DNA of 64,000 nucleotides from Rhodococcus gordoniae (lineage in GTDB: Bacteria > Actinomycetota > Actinomycetes > Mycobacteriales > Mycobacteriaceae). The DNA is taken from NCBI RefSeq assembly GCF_001646655.1, contig NZ_LPZN01000017.1, forward strand, positions 153,645 to 217,644, given 5' to 3'. Made by a program: the position numbers and the translations under genes. The notes beneath the pieces are model-generated. The model was not told the DNA's origin. It saw only the letters and a program-made list of their open reading frames with translations, and did not search any database. Below, one piece after another: positions 17,302-26,051 of the stretch; the first letter of the stretch is position 1, and every line of letters begins with the position of its first letter.

Positions 17302-17771
17302 GTGACCGATCGCTTTCGGTTGGTGCCGGCTATCTATGTGCTGCTGCGTCGCACACGTGGTGGACGTGAGCAGGTCCTGCTCCAGCTGCGGGAGGGAACC
17401 GGCTATCTGGATGGGCATTGGCCCATGCTGCGGCCGGACATGTCGAGCGGGGCGAGTCGGTCTTCGACGCGGCGGTGCGGGAGTGCGCCGAGGACTCGGA
17501 ATCGCGGTCAATCCCGAGGATTTCGGGGCGTTGACGACGTTTGCATCGTCAGCAGCTGCCCGGCCTGTCCTACAAGGATCACCGAGTGGACTTCTTCGTC
17601 GAGTGCCGCAGGTGGTCATCCGAGCCGCGGCTGATGGAGCCGGAACAGGCCGCGGCGCTGCAATGGTGGTCGGTAGCGGACCTTCCGACTCCGATGGTTG
17701 CACACGACAAATTCGTACCCGACGCTCTGCTCGCTGGTCAGCTGTCTTCTATGTACTGCGTGGGGTTCTGA
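17302..17771 (+). pseudogene. NUDIX hydrolase, multiply frameshifted (3 of 3)
   Basis: Pieces of one NUDIX protein occur in three frames. VTDRFRLVPAIYVLLRRTRG begins at GTG 17302. AAGHVERGESVFDAAVRECAE (the NUDIX box) is in the second frame around 17435-17492. LGIAVNPEDFGALTT follows, then LHRQQLPGLSYKDHRVDFFVECRRW to the stop at 17771. At least three indels are required. It diverges from the APH-family gene with a ~100-bp gap. Confidence 0.72.
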
Positions 17772-17780
17772 ACTGCCCGT

Positions 17781-18550
17781 TCAGAGCACAGGCTCTCGAT
17801 TCACGAACCGATCGTTCTCCAGGACCGGTACCGACCGGCTCGTGTCGACCTCGGCGGCGATGCCCACATCGGTGGGATAGCCAGCAGCGATGAGTTCCTG
17901 TCCGGATGCGCAATGTTCCAGGGCGCCGCCGACCCGGTCGCGTATCGAATACCAGGACGCCGCCGCCACTTCGGCTTCGGGAGACACTGCCGGATAAGGC
18001 CTGCGCTCGAGTAACTCCGCAAGGACGGCACCGGCGCCCCACAGATCCTCGACCGAGGGCCGCAAGGATCCATCAGGCCAGCGCTCACCCGCTGCGATCA
18101 CCGACGCGACGGCTCCCTCGCGGTAGTTGGTGTGTATCCACTCGGCGACCGCAGGTGCGTTACGCAACGAGGCTCCGAGGCACACACCCGATGAGGCGCG
18201 GCCAACGCGTGTGCGATCGAGGAGCCATTCGGTGACGGCAGCACCAACCGCTCGAGTCCCGAAGCGGATCGGACGCTGGCAGGTGACAGGCTCACGGCTG
18301 CCCCGCGCATGTCGCTTCGACCGACCGCGAGGACGGCATGATGATCGGCGGCGTACTGCTGTGCCCTGTTGTCTTTCCAACGGTAGGGAAACACCTCGAT
18401 CCCCTGCTCCACGGCAACAGACAATGTGGTGGTGAAGGACAGCACGTCGACGACGACCGACACATCGGCGTCGAGGGCGATGGCCGACGCACCGGTGAGT
18501 CCCCACTCGAACCGGACGGAATAGGGGCGTTGCTGGTGGGTGGGGTTCAT
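17781..18550 (-). pseudogene. 2-phosphosulfolactate phosphatase (ComB)-like, frameshifted
   Basis: The N-terminal frame starts MNPTHQQRPYSVRFEWG and has ADVSVVVDVLSFTTTLSVAV, the VDVLxFTTT signature of ComB-like proteins, continuing to LPSPNGSSIAHALA. The C-terminal frame resumes ASSGVCLGASLRNAPAVAEW and runs to the stop at 17781. The break is near 18190. Intact relatives are ~240-aa Mg-dependent phosphatases. A role in coenzyme M synthesis is not expected in actinobacteria, so the true substrate is unknown. Confidence 0.7.
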
Positions 18551-18781
18551 GCGGTTACTTTGACAGACGCCGCGTGAAGCAACAGGTGACGACGCTGCTT
18601 GCGACGGCGCAGCAGGGAGAATGTGCCTACGGATTTCGATCCGAGGGCCGGGTTGCGTCCATCAGAGTGGTGTACGAGCCACAGCTGAATGAGCTTGCTG
18701 GCGTGTCGTAACCGAACGAAAGACGGTCACCGCGTGATCCTCAGAGAGACCGACCAAAGTCACTCGAGACAGGACCACACG

Positions 18782-20027
18782 ATGACCACTGCCCACGATA
18801 TCGACCTGCGCAAGCTTGTCGACGACCGACTCACCGGTGCCAGCCCTGACCTGCTGCGCGAACTGCTGGCGATGTTCCTCGACGCCCTGATGAGCGCCGA
18901 AAGCCGACGCACTGTGCGGCGCCAGCTACGGCCAACGCTCCGACGAACGGAGCAATACCCGCAACGGGTACCGGCACCGCGACTTCGACACCCGTGTCGG
19001 CACTCTCGACGTCGCCATCCCCAAACTGCGGCAAGGCTCCTACTTCCCTGATTGGCTGCTGCAACGCCGGAAGCGGGCCGAGAGGGCCCTGACCACCGTG
19101 GTCGCGACGTGCTACCTACTCGGGGTCTCGACCCGACGAATGGAGAAGCTCGTCGACACCCTCGGCATCACGTCGTTGTCGAAATCGCAGGTCAGCGTCA
19201 TGGCGAAAGAACTCGACGAACAGGTCGAAGCCTTCCGAAACCGGCCACTCGATGCCGGGCCATATGCATTCGTCGCCGCCGACGCTCTCGTGCTCAAAGT
19301 CCGCGAAAACGGCCGTGTCGTCAATGTCCACACGCTGGTGGCGGTCGGGGTCAACGCCGACGGCTACCGCGAGATTCTCGGTGTCGATGTCACTTCTGCC
19401 GAAGACGGCGCCGGCTGGTTGACCTTCTTCCGCGGGCTCGTCGCCCGAGGCCTGTCCGGAGTGCAGCTCGTGACCTCCGATGCACATGCCGGCCTTGTGG
19501 GAGCGGTCGGCGCGACCCTGCCCGGCGCATCGTGGCAGCGATGCCGGACGCACTATTCGACCAACCTGATGGCGGTGACACCGAAAGCGTCGTGGCCGTG
19601 GGTGAAGACGCTGTTGCATTCCGTTCACGACCAACCGGATGCGGATTCGGTTCACGCGCAGTACAACCGGGTGATCGACGCCTTGGAGGAGAAGCTGCCG
19701 AAGGTGGCCGAGCATCTCGACGGGGCGCGAGCGGATCTGCTGGCATTCACTGCGTTCCCGAAGCAGATCTGGCGGCAGATCTGGTCCAACAATCCGCAGG
19801 AGCGGCTGAACAAGGAGATCCGCCGCAGAACCGACGTCGTCGGGATCTTCCCGGATCGGACTGCGCTGATCCGGCTGGTCGGTGCCGTGCTCGCCGAGCA
19901 GCACGACGAGTGGATCGAAGGGCGACGCTATCTCGGACTCGACGTCCTCGCTCGCTCTCGTAGCGATAGGACCGCTCAGAACGTCACTGAGTCTGACGAG
20001 GAGGTGGTACCGGCTTTGACCGCATAA
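18782..20027 (+). pseudogene. IS256-family (mutator-type) transposase, one frameshift
   Basis: The start MTTAHDIDLRKLVDDRLTGA (ATG 18782) shifts frame near 18897-18901 (a GAAAG run). In the downstream frame the protein continues DALCGASYGQRSDERSNTRN through LTTVVATCYLLGVSTRRMEK to the stop at 20027. The DDE residues are visible in FVAADALVLKV, LVTSDAHAGL and NPQERLNKEIRRR. The terminal inverted repeats could not be fixed. A shared CGCGTGAT(T)CCTC sequence occurs in opposite orientation near 18731 and 20040, so the element is roughly 18.7-20.1 kb. Confidence 0.85.
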
Positions 20028-20412
20028 CCCGACAACGAGGAATCACGCGACGACGTCGCACACCACCTCACGGGACTTGACCGAGGGCCGTTCGAGTTGA
20101 GTGATGCGCTCGATGGACTCGAGACCGACGGTCCATGTCCTAACTCAGATGTGTTTTCACGGGCCGTCCGAACCGCCGAACACGAGGTGGGGTGTACCGA
20201 CGACCGGCTCGTGAGGATGGAGTTGGTGTTGCAGCGATGTCAGGGCGTCGTCGTCGAGCGTTCCCGGGTGAATCTCTCCGGGTTCCCAGACCGGTCGACG
20301 GCGCCTGGGTCGCCCCCTCCAGCTCAGCGAACCGCCGTAACGGCAAGGTCCTGCGGGCGTGCGGCCAGGACGTGAGCGTCACCTGCCGAACTATGCGAAT
20401 CGCTGCCTCACT
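20028..20412. other. Intergenic, possible minus-strand gene remnant
   Basis: No intact gene. On the minus strand a frame reading VWEPGEIHPGTLDDDALTSL then QHQLHPHEPVVGTPHLVFG ends at a stop near 20159. It has the composition of a real C-terminus, perhaps of a gene cut by the IS256 element. Not assignable to a family. Confidence 0.3.
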
Positions 20413-20913
20413 TCAGTACGACCTGTTCGGCGTGGGGAAGTCGATCTGTTCGCGGATGATGTCGCCGTGGCCTGCGTGTCTGGCGAACTCTTGGATGAGC
20501 AGGAGAAGTGTCCACCGCATGCTGACGGTTCCCTCGCGTGGACGGCATTTGGTGTCGTCGAGGTCGAATCGCGCAGCAATGTCCCGTGATCGTTGGCTCG
20601 CCCGCTCGAACTCGGCAATGACGTCTTCGAGCGACTCGTCGTCGCCAACGGCGAAGGTGCCCTCGTCGCGGCGTGAATATCCATCGCACTCGGACTCGTC
20701 GAGACCCGCCCAGAACCGTTGGAACCAGATGCGTTCTGCCGCGGCGGCGTGCTTGATCAGGGAGATCGGTGTGGTCAGCGACGCGACGAGGCGACGGCGG
20801 GCGTCGTCCTCGGACAGGCCGCGTGCAGTGTCGGTCAGTGCCGCGCGGTTGCGGTCGAGCATGTCGTTGATGACTGCGCGCTCGGCGCCGGTGGTGATCC
20901 CGAAGTTGCTCAT
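20413..20913 (-). CDS. DinB/DUF664 family protein
   Basis: 166-aa four-helix-bundle protein of the DinB/mycothiol-dependent enzyme superfamily. The first helix has NDMLDRNRAALTDTARGLSE, then PISLIKHAAAAERIWFQRFW with the conserved metal-binding His, and SMRWTLLLLIQEFARHAGHG with the second His cluster. Many actinobacterial members are mycothiol S-transferases or maleylpyruvate-isomerase-like; the substrate is unknown here. The ATG at 20913 gives the standard N-terminus (MSNFGITTG). Confidence 0.82.
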   Translation of the reverse strand: MSNFGITTGAERAVINDMLDRNRAALTDTARGLSEDDARRRLVASLTTPISLIKHAAAAERIWFQRFWAGLDESECDGYSRRDEGTFAVGDDESLEDVIAEFERASQRSRDIAARFDLDDTKCRPREGTVSMRWTLLLLIQEFARHAGHGDIIREQIDFPTPNRSY

Positions 20914-21139
20914 GCAGTGCACTCCATGTCTGTTGGGCAGGTTCGTCTGCGGTGCGTGTTGTGGTGCTGGGTGGCGCAGATGTGGCGGCAGTCGGCAGGA
21001 AGAAGCGAAGGCACGATGCCGGGGACAGGCTGGGCTGGCGGAAGGCAATCCGTGCGGATCGTCGCAAAAACCCTGCACGGCGCGGAAAGAAGTGGGTGGA
21101 CGTTACCGTCGGCCGCGCTACGAAGCGCTGCTGTCTAGG

Positions 21140-22088
21140 TCACTGTATGTCCCACGCTGCCAATCCGGAAGCCCTTGAACCGAGCCCGTTGGCGGCGGCG
21201 GTGAAAGTGGCGGGTGGCAAGCACTCGTTCTTCCTCGATCCGGCGAAAGCGGCACGGTCGTCCTCGACTGCCACCGCCGAGTGCTCCGAACTCACGGTCA
21301 CCACAGTGGACAGCCTCACCACCGTGACGATTCCTGCCTGGGCGCGGTGTCGAACGAGTTGCAGCAACGCTACGCCGACGCCGCAGCTGTCGGCATCGGC
21401 AGCGCGGCGACACCGCGGCCGGGACGAGCGTCGGCGTAATGGCGGTGGTGGTACGTCGTCGAGGTCGCGATCGTCCAGCCCCCCGCTTTCGCTGATCCGG
21501 TCTACGCCACGAGTCGGATGGGCGGGTGTCGTCGCGGAAGACTCCGGTCGCCGCCGCCAGGTCCTGGAATCGGCGGGTGCCGGGGACCGGAACCCAGCGT
21601 GGCGGACGGGCAGGTTCCGACGAGGATTGCTCGGCGAGTCGGTAGGTGTCGGAAACGATCCGGGCGCGCAGGATCCGGCCGGTGACCGAGCCGGTGGTGG
21701 CGTAGCCGAGGTCTCCGATGATCCGGCCGGTGAGTCGTTGCCGGCCGAGGAGGGGGCGTCGGCTGTACCAGGTGGCCGTCCACCCGTCGCCGCGCAGGAA
21801 CAGTCGCCATTCCCACCAGCGTTCCTCGTCCCGAAAACCTGTAGTGGCTGCGGGCTGGAACAACGGGACACCGTCGTCGAGGGGTTCGACGTCGACGGTG
21901 ACGGTGACGATGCTCGGGTCGGTCTCGTCCGGTGGGGTCTCGGTGAACAGCAGGGCGTAGCGGCCGGTGTCGCCGACCTGCGGTGGTGCGACCTCACCGT
22001 CGCCGATGGCCAGGTCGGTCACCAGCACCGACAGTCTCCGGTGTGGTCGAACCGGTGGCTGCGAGGTCGGCATGCGGCAGTGTGCCAT
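21140..22088 (-). pseudogene. Conserved hypothetical protein, frameshifted
   Basis: The N-terminal frame contains LSVLVTDLAIGDGEVAPPQV, RYALLFTETPPDE and RWWEWRLFLRGDGWTATWYS, with the codon pattern of a real gene. Coding potential then moves to another frame near 21500 (DPISESGGLDDRDLDDVPPP) and ends at 21140. The start is uncertain (ATG 22088 or GTG 22028). No family recognised; it looks soluble. Confidence 0.5.
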
Positions 22089-22236
22089 CACGACCGGAAA
22101 CCTCCGGTCCCAGCGATGGCAACGGCGAGGCGAGGAACCGTAGCCCCCTAAAGTTCTGCTCGGCACCGCAATCGACACCCGCCAGCAGCGTTTGCGACAA
22201 CGACGCGCACCCGTCGGCCACCGGGGAACGGTGCTG

Positions 22237-23124
22237 TCACTGTCCGCCTCCGGTGCTGGGGTTCTGGGCTGTGATCGATCGTGGCGTGAGGTGCCGCTGG
22301 TCGGTGCCGTCGGGGTTCATCGAGGCCAGTTCTGGACGGGTCGAGGTCGCGATATCGGTGACCGGTGTGCCGTCGGGGCTGGTGGCGCGGGTGTAGAGAA
22401 TGCGCGAGCCGTCGGGGGTGAACTGCGGGTGCACCGCGTAGGTGGCGGTCAACGGGGTGATGGGCCCGCCGCCGGCAGGCATCGCATAGATCTCCGAGCC
22501 GTTGTTGCCACCGCGGTTGCTCACGAACACCAAGGTGGAACCGTCGGGGGAGTAGACAGGGTCCTGGTTCCAGAACTGATCGCGCAGAAGCACTGTCGGG
22601 TCACCCCCGGTGACCGGCACCTCGACGAGGTGGCCGTCGGTAGCGAAGACCACGCGGGAGCCGTCCGGGGAGAACGCCGCACCGAAAGCGGAGTCCTGTT
22701 CGACGATGACGCGCACGTCGGAGCCGTCGGCGTTCATGATGCTGATTCCGTCGCTGCTGCTGAATGCGATCGAGGTGCCGTCCGGGGAGAAGACCGGTTG
22801 ATAGCCACCCTCGTACAGAGTGCGTGATTGACCGGAGTCGAGATCGACGATGTCGATGAACCGGCCGGCGCGGGTGTAGGCCAACTGTGTGCCGCCGGGG
22901 GAGAGGGCGGGATAGGTGCTGTACCGGTCATCGGTGTTGTCGACGGTTGTGGTGGGGGTGATCTGCTGCAGAGCGCTGCCGTCGGCGTCGGCGAGGAAAA
23001 CCTGTCCCCATCCGTCGTCGAAGGCCACTTTCACCGGTGACGGTTCGGATGATGGCTCGTCCGCACATCCGACCGTCACGAGGGCAGCGGTGATGAGCAC
23101 GGGCGGCAACCGGAAGCAGCGCAT
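22237..23124 (-). CDS. TolB-like beta-propeller lipoprotein
   Basis: 295-aa exported protein. The signal peptide MRCFRLPPVLITAALVTVGC ends in a lipobox (TVGC), so the mature form is membrane-anchored. The rest is WD40-like TolB/PD40 repeats with the recurring (F/Y)SPDG(S/T) signature: ALSPGGTQLAYTR, FSPDGTSIAFSSS, FSPDGSRVVFATD, YSPDGSTLVFVSN, FTPDGSRILYTR. Such propellers bind proteins or sense envelope ligands. Start ATG at 23124. No operon partner. Confidence 0.85.
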   Translation of the reverse strand: MRCFRLPPVLITAALVTVGCADEPSSEPSPVKVAFDDGWGQVFLADADGSALQQITPTTTVDNTDDRYSTYPALSPGGTQLAYTRAGRFIDIVDLDSGQSRTLYEGGYQPVFSPDGTSIAFSSSDGISIMNADGSDVRVIVEQDSAFGAAFSPDGSRVVFATDGHLVEVPVTGGDPTVLLRDQFWNQDPVYSPDGSTLVFVSNRGGNNGSEIYAMPAGGGPITPLTATYAVHPQFTPDGSRILYTRATSPDGTPVTDIATSTRPELASMNPDGTDQRHLTPRSITAQNPSTGGGQ

Positions 23125-23660
23125 CGCGTGATCATCGCAGCCGGGCGGGCCGACTGCGCGCCGACCGGACGATCGGAGGGCTGGGCTACGGATGGCTGCT
23201 CGGAACATTTCTTTCCGGTGTCGCGGAAGCAGCAGGACAGCGGCCGCCTGCGGGGTTGTGGGCGTGTTCGTTCCCGGATGTGTGGGAGGGGGAGCTCGGA
23301 TGCTGTGGCCCAGTGTTCGGCGTCGACCGACTCATGGTGTCCCCACGCCGTCACCCGCACCCGAGGTGTCGGGGCCGGGCGGGAACTCGTGCAGATAGAA
23401 CGTCGCTCCGTCCTCGATCTCGTCCATGCTGAAAAACAGGCGACTCGACGCCTCCGCGCCGGCCCGAAGGTCTCCGCCCCTGGAGTGCAGGACGTACCTG
23501 ACGATCCGAACCGGGACTCAACTTGGGCCGAGACCGCGGAACGGATCCACGGCCGCAGCGACAAGGCGTTGTAACAGCTTGGGTGCCGGCCGGACGCTGC
23601 GCGAGGCAGGCGGGCACGGGGCCACGCCACCGCAGCGTGCCGGCACGGAGTGGAAAAGAA

Positions 23661-23773
23661 GGATCGGGTGCATTCGGTCGCCTCTCGGCGAAAGGCGCAG
23701 CACGGCTCCAGCCGAACGGAACTCCGTGAAGGCAAAGGGTTGAGCCCGGGGGACACGAAAACGCACCCGATCC
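23661..23773 (+). ncRNA. Candidate structured RNA element, copy 1
   Basis: The 11-bp complementary ends GGATCGGGTGC (23661-23671) and GCACCCGATCC (23763-23773) close a region with several short hairpins: CGCCT...AGGCG, CGGCTCCAGCCG, ACGGAACTCCGT and GGGTTGAGCCC. A second copy (24506-24617) is about 90% identical. Differences inside the stems preserve pairing (C-G to U-G; A-U to G-U). Strand is unknown; plus is assumed. I do not recognise an established riboswitch class. Confidence 0.4.
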
Positions 23774-23902
23774 GGCTAGTGCAACATGACCGTGCCTCAA
23801 GCTATTCCCGCCGGAATTGTCGGGGCCTAACCGCGTGAGCTGCGCCAGCGGCGGGATCCAGGACTTCGTGAATCCGTGTCGGCGCGGATGCGTGCAGTGC
23901 GT

Positions 23903-23922
23903 GCGATGCGTGCACGCATCGC
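23903..23922. repeat. Perfect 20-bp palindrome (TGCGTGCACGCA family)
   Basis: GCGATGCGTGCACGCATCGC is a perfect palindrome at the end of a ~70-bp block (from 23854) repeated at 24951-25010. The core TGCGTGCACGCA recurs at 24744 and 58036. Confidence 0.7.
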
Positions 23923-24024
23923 GAGTCACGCATGCATATTCTGCCGATGCTGAGGGTAGAGCTCGTGATGTCGCGGTTTGGTGCTCTGGTCCGAGGTCGG
24001 TGAGTGAACGCGTCCTCATATCGC

Positions 24025-24046
24025 ATGGATAACCAGGATTATCCAT
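24025..24046. repeat. dif-like inverted repeat (8-bp arms, 6-bp centre), copy A
   Basis: ATGGATAA (24025-24032), CCAGGA, TTATCCAT (24039-24046). The ATAA-N6-TTAT layout is that of XerC/XerD core sites such as E. coli dif. A matching site with centre CCCCGA occurs in the same orientation at 27927-27948. Together they bracket the AbiE-type operon. Recombination function is inferred only. Confidence 0.45.
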
Positions 24047-24344
24047 CAATATCAGTCAGGGAAGGTTGCCCACGGCCAGGGAGTCATTTCAGATGTAGCT
24101 GCGACGAGTGCTGGGGCGGCTGGCGCGCCCTCGGTAGGCATGCTGCCACCCGGGATGGCCCCGGGGCCGCCGCGATCATCGGCCGCCTGCCGGAGGTGTA
24201 CGCCCGCCAGGCTATGGAGTAATCAACGTCCGCCCGGGACGCATGGATCCGGTGGCCGCGGGACTGTGGTGCGCGTCGACGGGCCGCGCGATCGGGACAG
24301 GTCGCTGGGGCCCGTCATTTACAGCCACGAGGCAGTCAAGTTAC

Positions 24345-24369
24345 TAGTGAACATAAGAGCGCCTATCGG
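24345..24369. repeat. AACATAA/TATCGG dif-like site 1
   Basis: TAGTGAACATAA, GAGCGC, CTATCGG. AACATAA is the complement of the XerD-arm TTATGTT of dif, and a 6-bp centre separates it from (C/G)TATCGG. It is identical at 24 of 25 positions to 57980-58004, although 33 kb away. Confidence 0.45.
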
Positions 24370-24505
24370 CCCGCCGGCACCGGGGCACCCGGGTGAGGGA
24401 GCGAGGTGCGCACTCGTCGCTGCCGTGCGGCCGCATCAGTCGGGTGACAAGCCCGCGGTTTGTACCGCCGCAGGGGCGTTGTCGAGGCGGGGTGGAAACG
24501 AAGAA

Positions 24506-24617
24506 GGATCGGGTACGTTCGGTCGCCTCTCGGCGAAAGGCGCAGCACGGTTCCAGCCGAGCGGAAATCCGTGACGGCAACTGGGTTGAGCCCGGGGGAC
24601 ACGAAGACACCCGATCC
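24506..24617 (+). ncRNA. Candidate structured RNA element, copy 2
   Basis: Second copy of the element at 23661-23773. The closing stem is GGATCGGGT (24506-24514) with ACCCGATCC (24609-24617). The block GCCTCTCGGCGAAAGGCGCA is identical in both copies, as is GGGTTGAGCCCGGGGGACAC. It lies ~450 bp upstream of the 3' end of the convergent AbiE-type operon, with no downstream plus-strand gene, so a cis-regulatory role is not obvious. Confidence 0.4.
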
Positions 24618-24734
24618 GCTCAGCGAAACACGACCCAAGGACGAGGTATTCCCGGGTGTCGAACTGTGGCGGACGGAGCAGGGTGACCTGCAGAAATCGT
24701 TCGGATTCCGGGATGTTGAACCGAGTCATCCCCC

Positions 24735-24773
24735 TGCGTGCTGTGCGTGCACGCATTGCACGCACAGCACGCA
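24735..24773. repeat. 17-bp perfect inverted repeat, 5-nt loop
   Basis: TGCGTGCTGTGCGTGCA (24735-24751) pairs with TGCACGCACAGCACGCA (24757-24773). It contains the TGCGTGCACGCA core. No T-run follows, so a simple rho-independent terminator is unlikely. Confidence 0.75.
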
Positions 24774-24980
24774 CGATGTCGAGAAGATCGACTGGCTCCC
24801 GAAGAAGGGTGCACGGGGCGCATCGAGTCTCGGGATGCGGCGAGTTCGAGGACCTGCATGTTGGTCAACCCCTGCTAGGGGGAGATCTGCGGTGTTCGAC
24901 GGTTCGACGGAGCATGCCGTGTCACCGCAGGACCAACGGGTGGACCCAGGACTTCATGAATCCGCGTCGGCACAGATGAG

Positions 24981-25020
24981 TGCAGTGCGTGTGATGCATG
25001 CACGCATCACACGCAGTGCA
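24981..25020. repeat. 40-bp near-perfect palindrome
   Basis: The left half TGCAGTGCGTGTGATGCATG pairs with the right half at 25001-25020, with two mismatches in 20. Compared with 23903-23922, the substitutions in the two arms compensate (GCGAT/ATCGC versus GTGAT/ATCAC), so the dyad itself appears conserved. It lies 54 bp from the end of the AbiE-type toxin gene. Confidence 0.72.
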
Positions 25021-25073
25021 CGCGGAGTGGCTCACGCAACGTGCGAGAGGGTTCCTCCCAAGCGAGGGCGGAC

Positions 25074-26051
25074 TCACAGCCCCATTTCGGGGCCGGTCTG
25101 GGGACTGTGGTCGGGTGGTTCCGGCTGGGGCGGGGTCGTACTGCCGCCGGGTGTGCCGGGTTTCGCGCGGTGCGGGTGACCGGACGCGGCGGCGCGCAGA
25201 GCAGACAGCAACGACTCCTGTCCGTTGGCATCACGAGCGACGTGCTGCGCGGTGCCGGTATCGGTAGGTGGTCGGGGTGTGTGGCGGTCGGCGACGTAGC
25301 GGCGGATGAGGCCGGACAGACGCGCCGGGGTGATGGTCAGCCCGTCGATGCGCTGGCCGCGGTCGAGCATGGTGACCAGCTCGTGCAGCGCCCGGGCTGC
25401 GTCCTTGCGGGCACCGGTGCGGGCGGTGTGCAGCTTCCACTCGGACAGCCGGTCTCGGTGTTCGTGGGTGATCGACAGCAGGGTGCACAGGTCGGCGACA
25501 TCCTTGGCGGCGAGGCGGCTGCGCCAGGCGAGCGCCTTGAGCACCACCGCCTGCTCGACGCCGGGCACCGGCACCTCGAAACGCAATGTCTCGCTGGTCG
25601 TCAACCGTGCTCGCACCCGCACCCGTAGAGGGTCGGAGGCAAGCGCGAGGGTCAGGCCGGGGATGGCGTCGAAGCCGCGCCCGGCGTACTCGATGCGTTC
25701 GAGCCGGCGACCACCGGTGCCGGGAACCAGCAGATCCACGGACAGGGGAGTGTCGTCGCCGGAGGGTGCCTCGTAGTGGTTGCCGGTCACCAGCCGATAG
25801 CCGCGGGCGAGCAGCGCGGTGTGGAAGGTGGCGTCGGCTGCGGCGACAGGGTCCATGCCGGCATCGGCGTCGGCGGTGACCCGGGCAGCGGTGTCGGTGG
25901 GGTAGAGGCGACCGAGCAGGTGCACCATGTGCCCGCCGACGACCCGATAGTTGGCCCCGGCCGCAGCGGCGGCGAGATCGGCCAACGCCCGCAGGCCGCG
26001 GTCGGCGGCATTCGACGCGGCGAGGATCTCCACCTCGGCCATATCAGTCAC
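25074..26051 (-). CDS. AbiEii-type nucleotidyltransferase toxin
   Basis: 325-aa nucleotidyltransferase of the AbiEii type. The signature is YRVVGGHMVHLLGRLYP followed by TADADAGMDP, with the Asp-X-Asp metal ligands. Later KALAWRSRLAAKDVADLCTL matches the Lys/Asp region of DNA polymerase beta-like toxins. The ~45-residue proline-rich tail is probably disordered. In type IV AbiE systems this toxin causes growth arrest, limiting phage spread. Its start overlaps the upstream antitoxin-like gene by 4 bp (ATGA), the usual AbiE arrangement. Confidence 0.75.
   Translation of the reverse strand: MTDMAEVEILAASNAADRGLRALADLAAAAAGANYRVVGGHMVHLLGRLYPTDTAARVTADADAGMDPVAAADATFHTALLARGYRLVTGNHYEAPSGDDTPLSVDLLVPGTGGRRLERIEYAGRGFDAIPGLTLALASDPLRVRVRARLTTSETLRFEVPVPGVEQAVVLKALAWRSRLAAKDVADLCTLLSITHEHRDRLSEWKLHTARTGARKDAARALHELVTMLDRGQRIDGLTITPARLSGLIRRYVADRHTPRPPTDTGTAQHVARDANGQESLLSALRAAASGHPHRAKPGTPGGSTTPPQPEPPDHSPQTGPEMGL

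Larger units (their letters stand above)
23125..25073. other. Non-coding, repeat-rich zone
   Basis: Almost 2 kb without a supportable gene. It holds two copies of a ~112-bp structured element, three GC-rich palindromes, a ~70-bp duplicated block and two dif-like sites, each listed separately. It lies between the TolB-like gene and the AbiE-type operon. Confidence 0.6.

Noticed and set aside
23661..23773. Assignment of the duplicated element to a known riboswitch (ydaO, ykkC, SAM-IV, cobalamin)
   Set aside because: Short motif similarities such as GAGCCCGGGGGA were seen, but the conserved cores of those classes are not present in order.
24025..24046. TTATCCAT as a DnaA box cluster or replication origin
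   Set aside because: Only two copies, 3.9 kb apart, not matching TTGTCCACA/TTATCCACA, and no rep or dnaA gene nearby.
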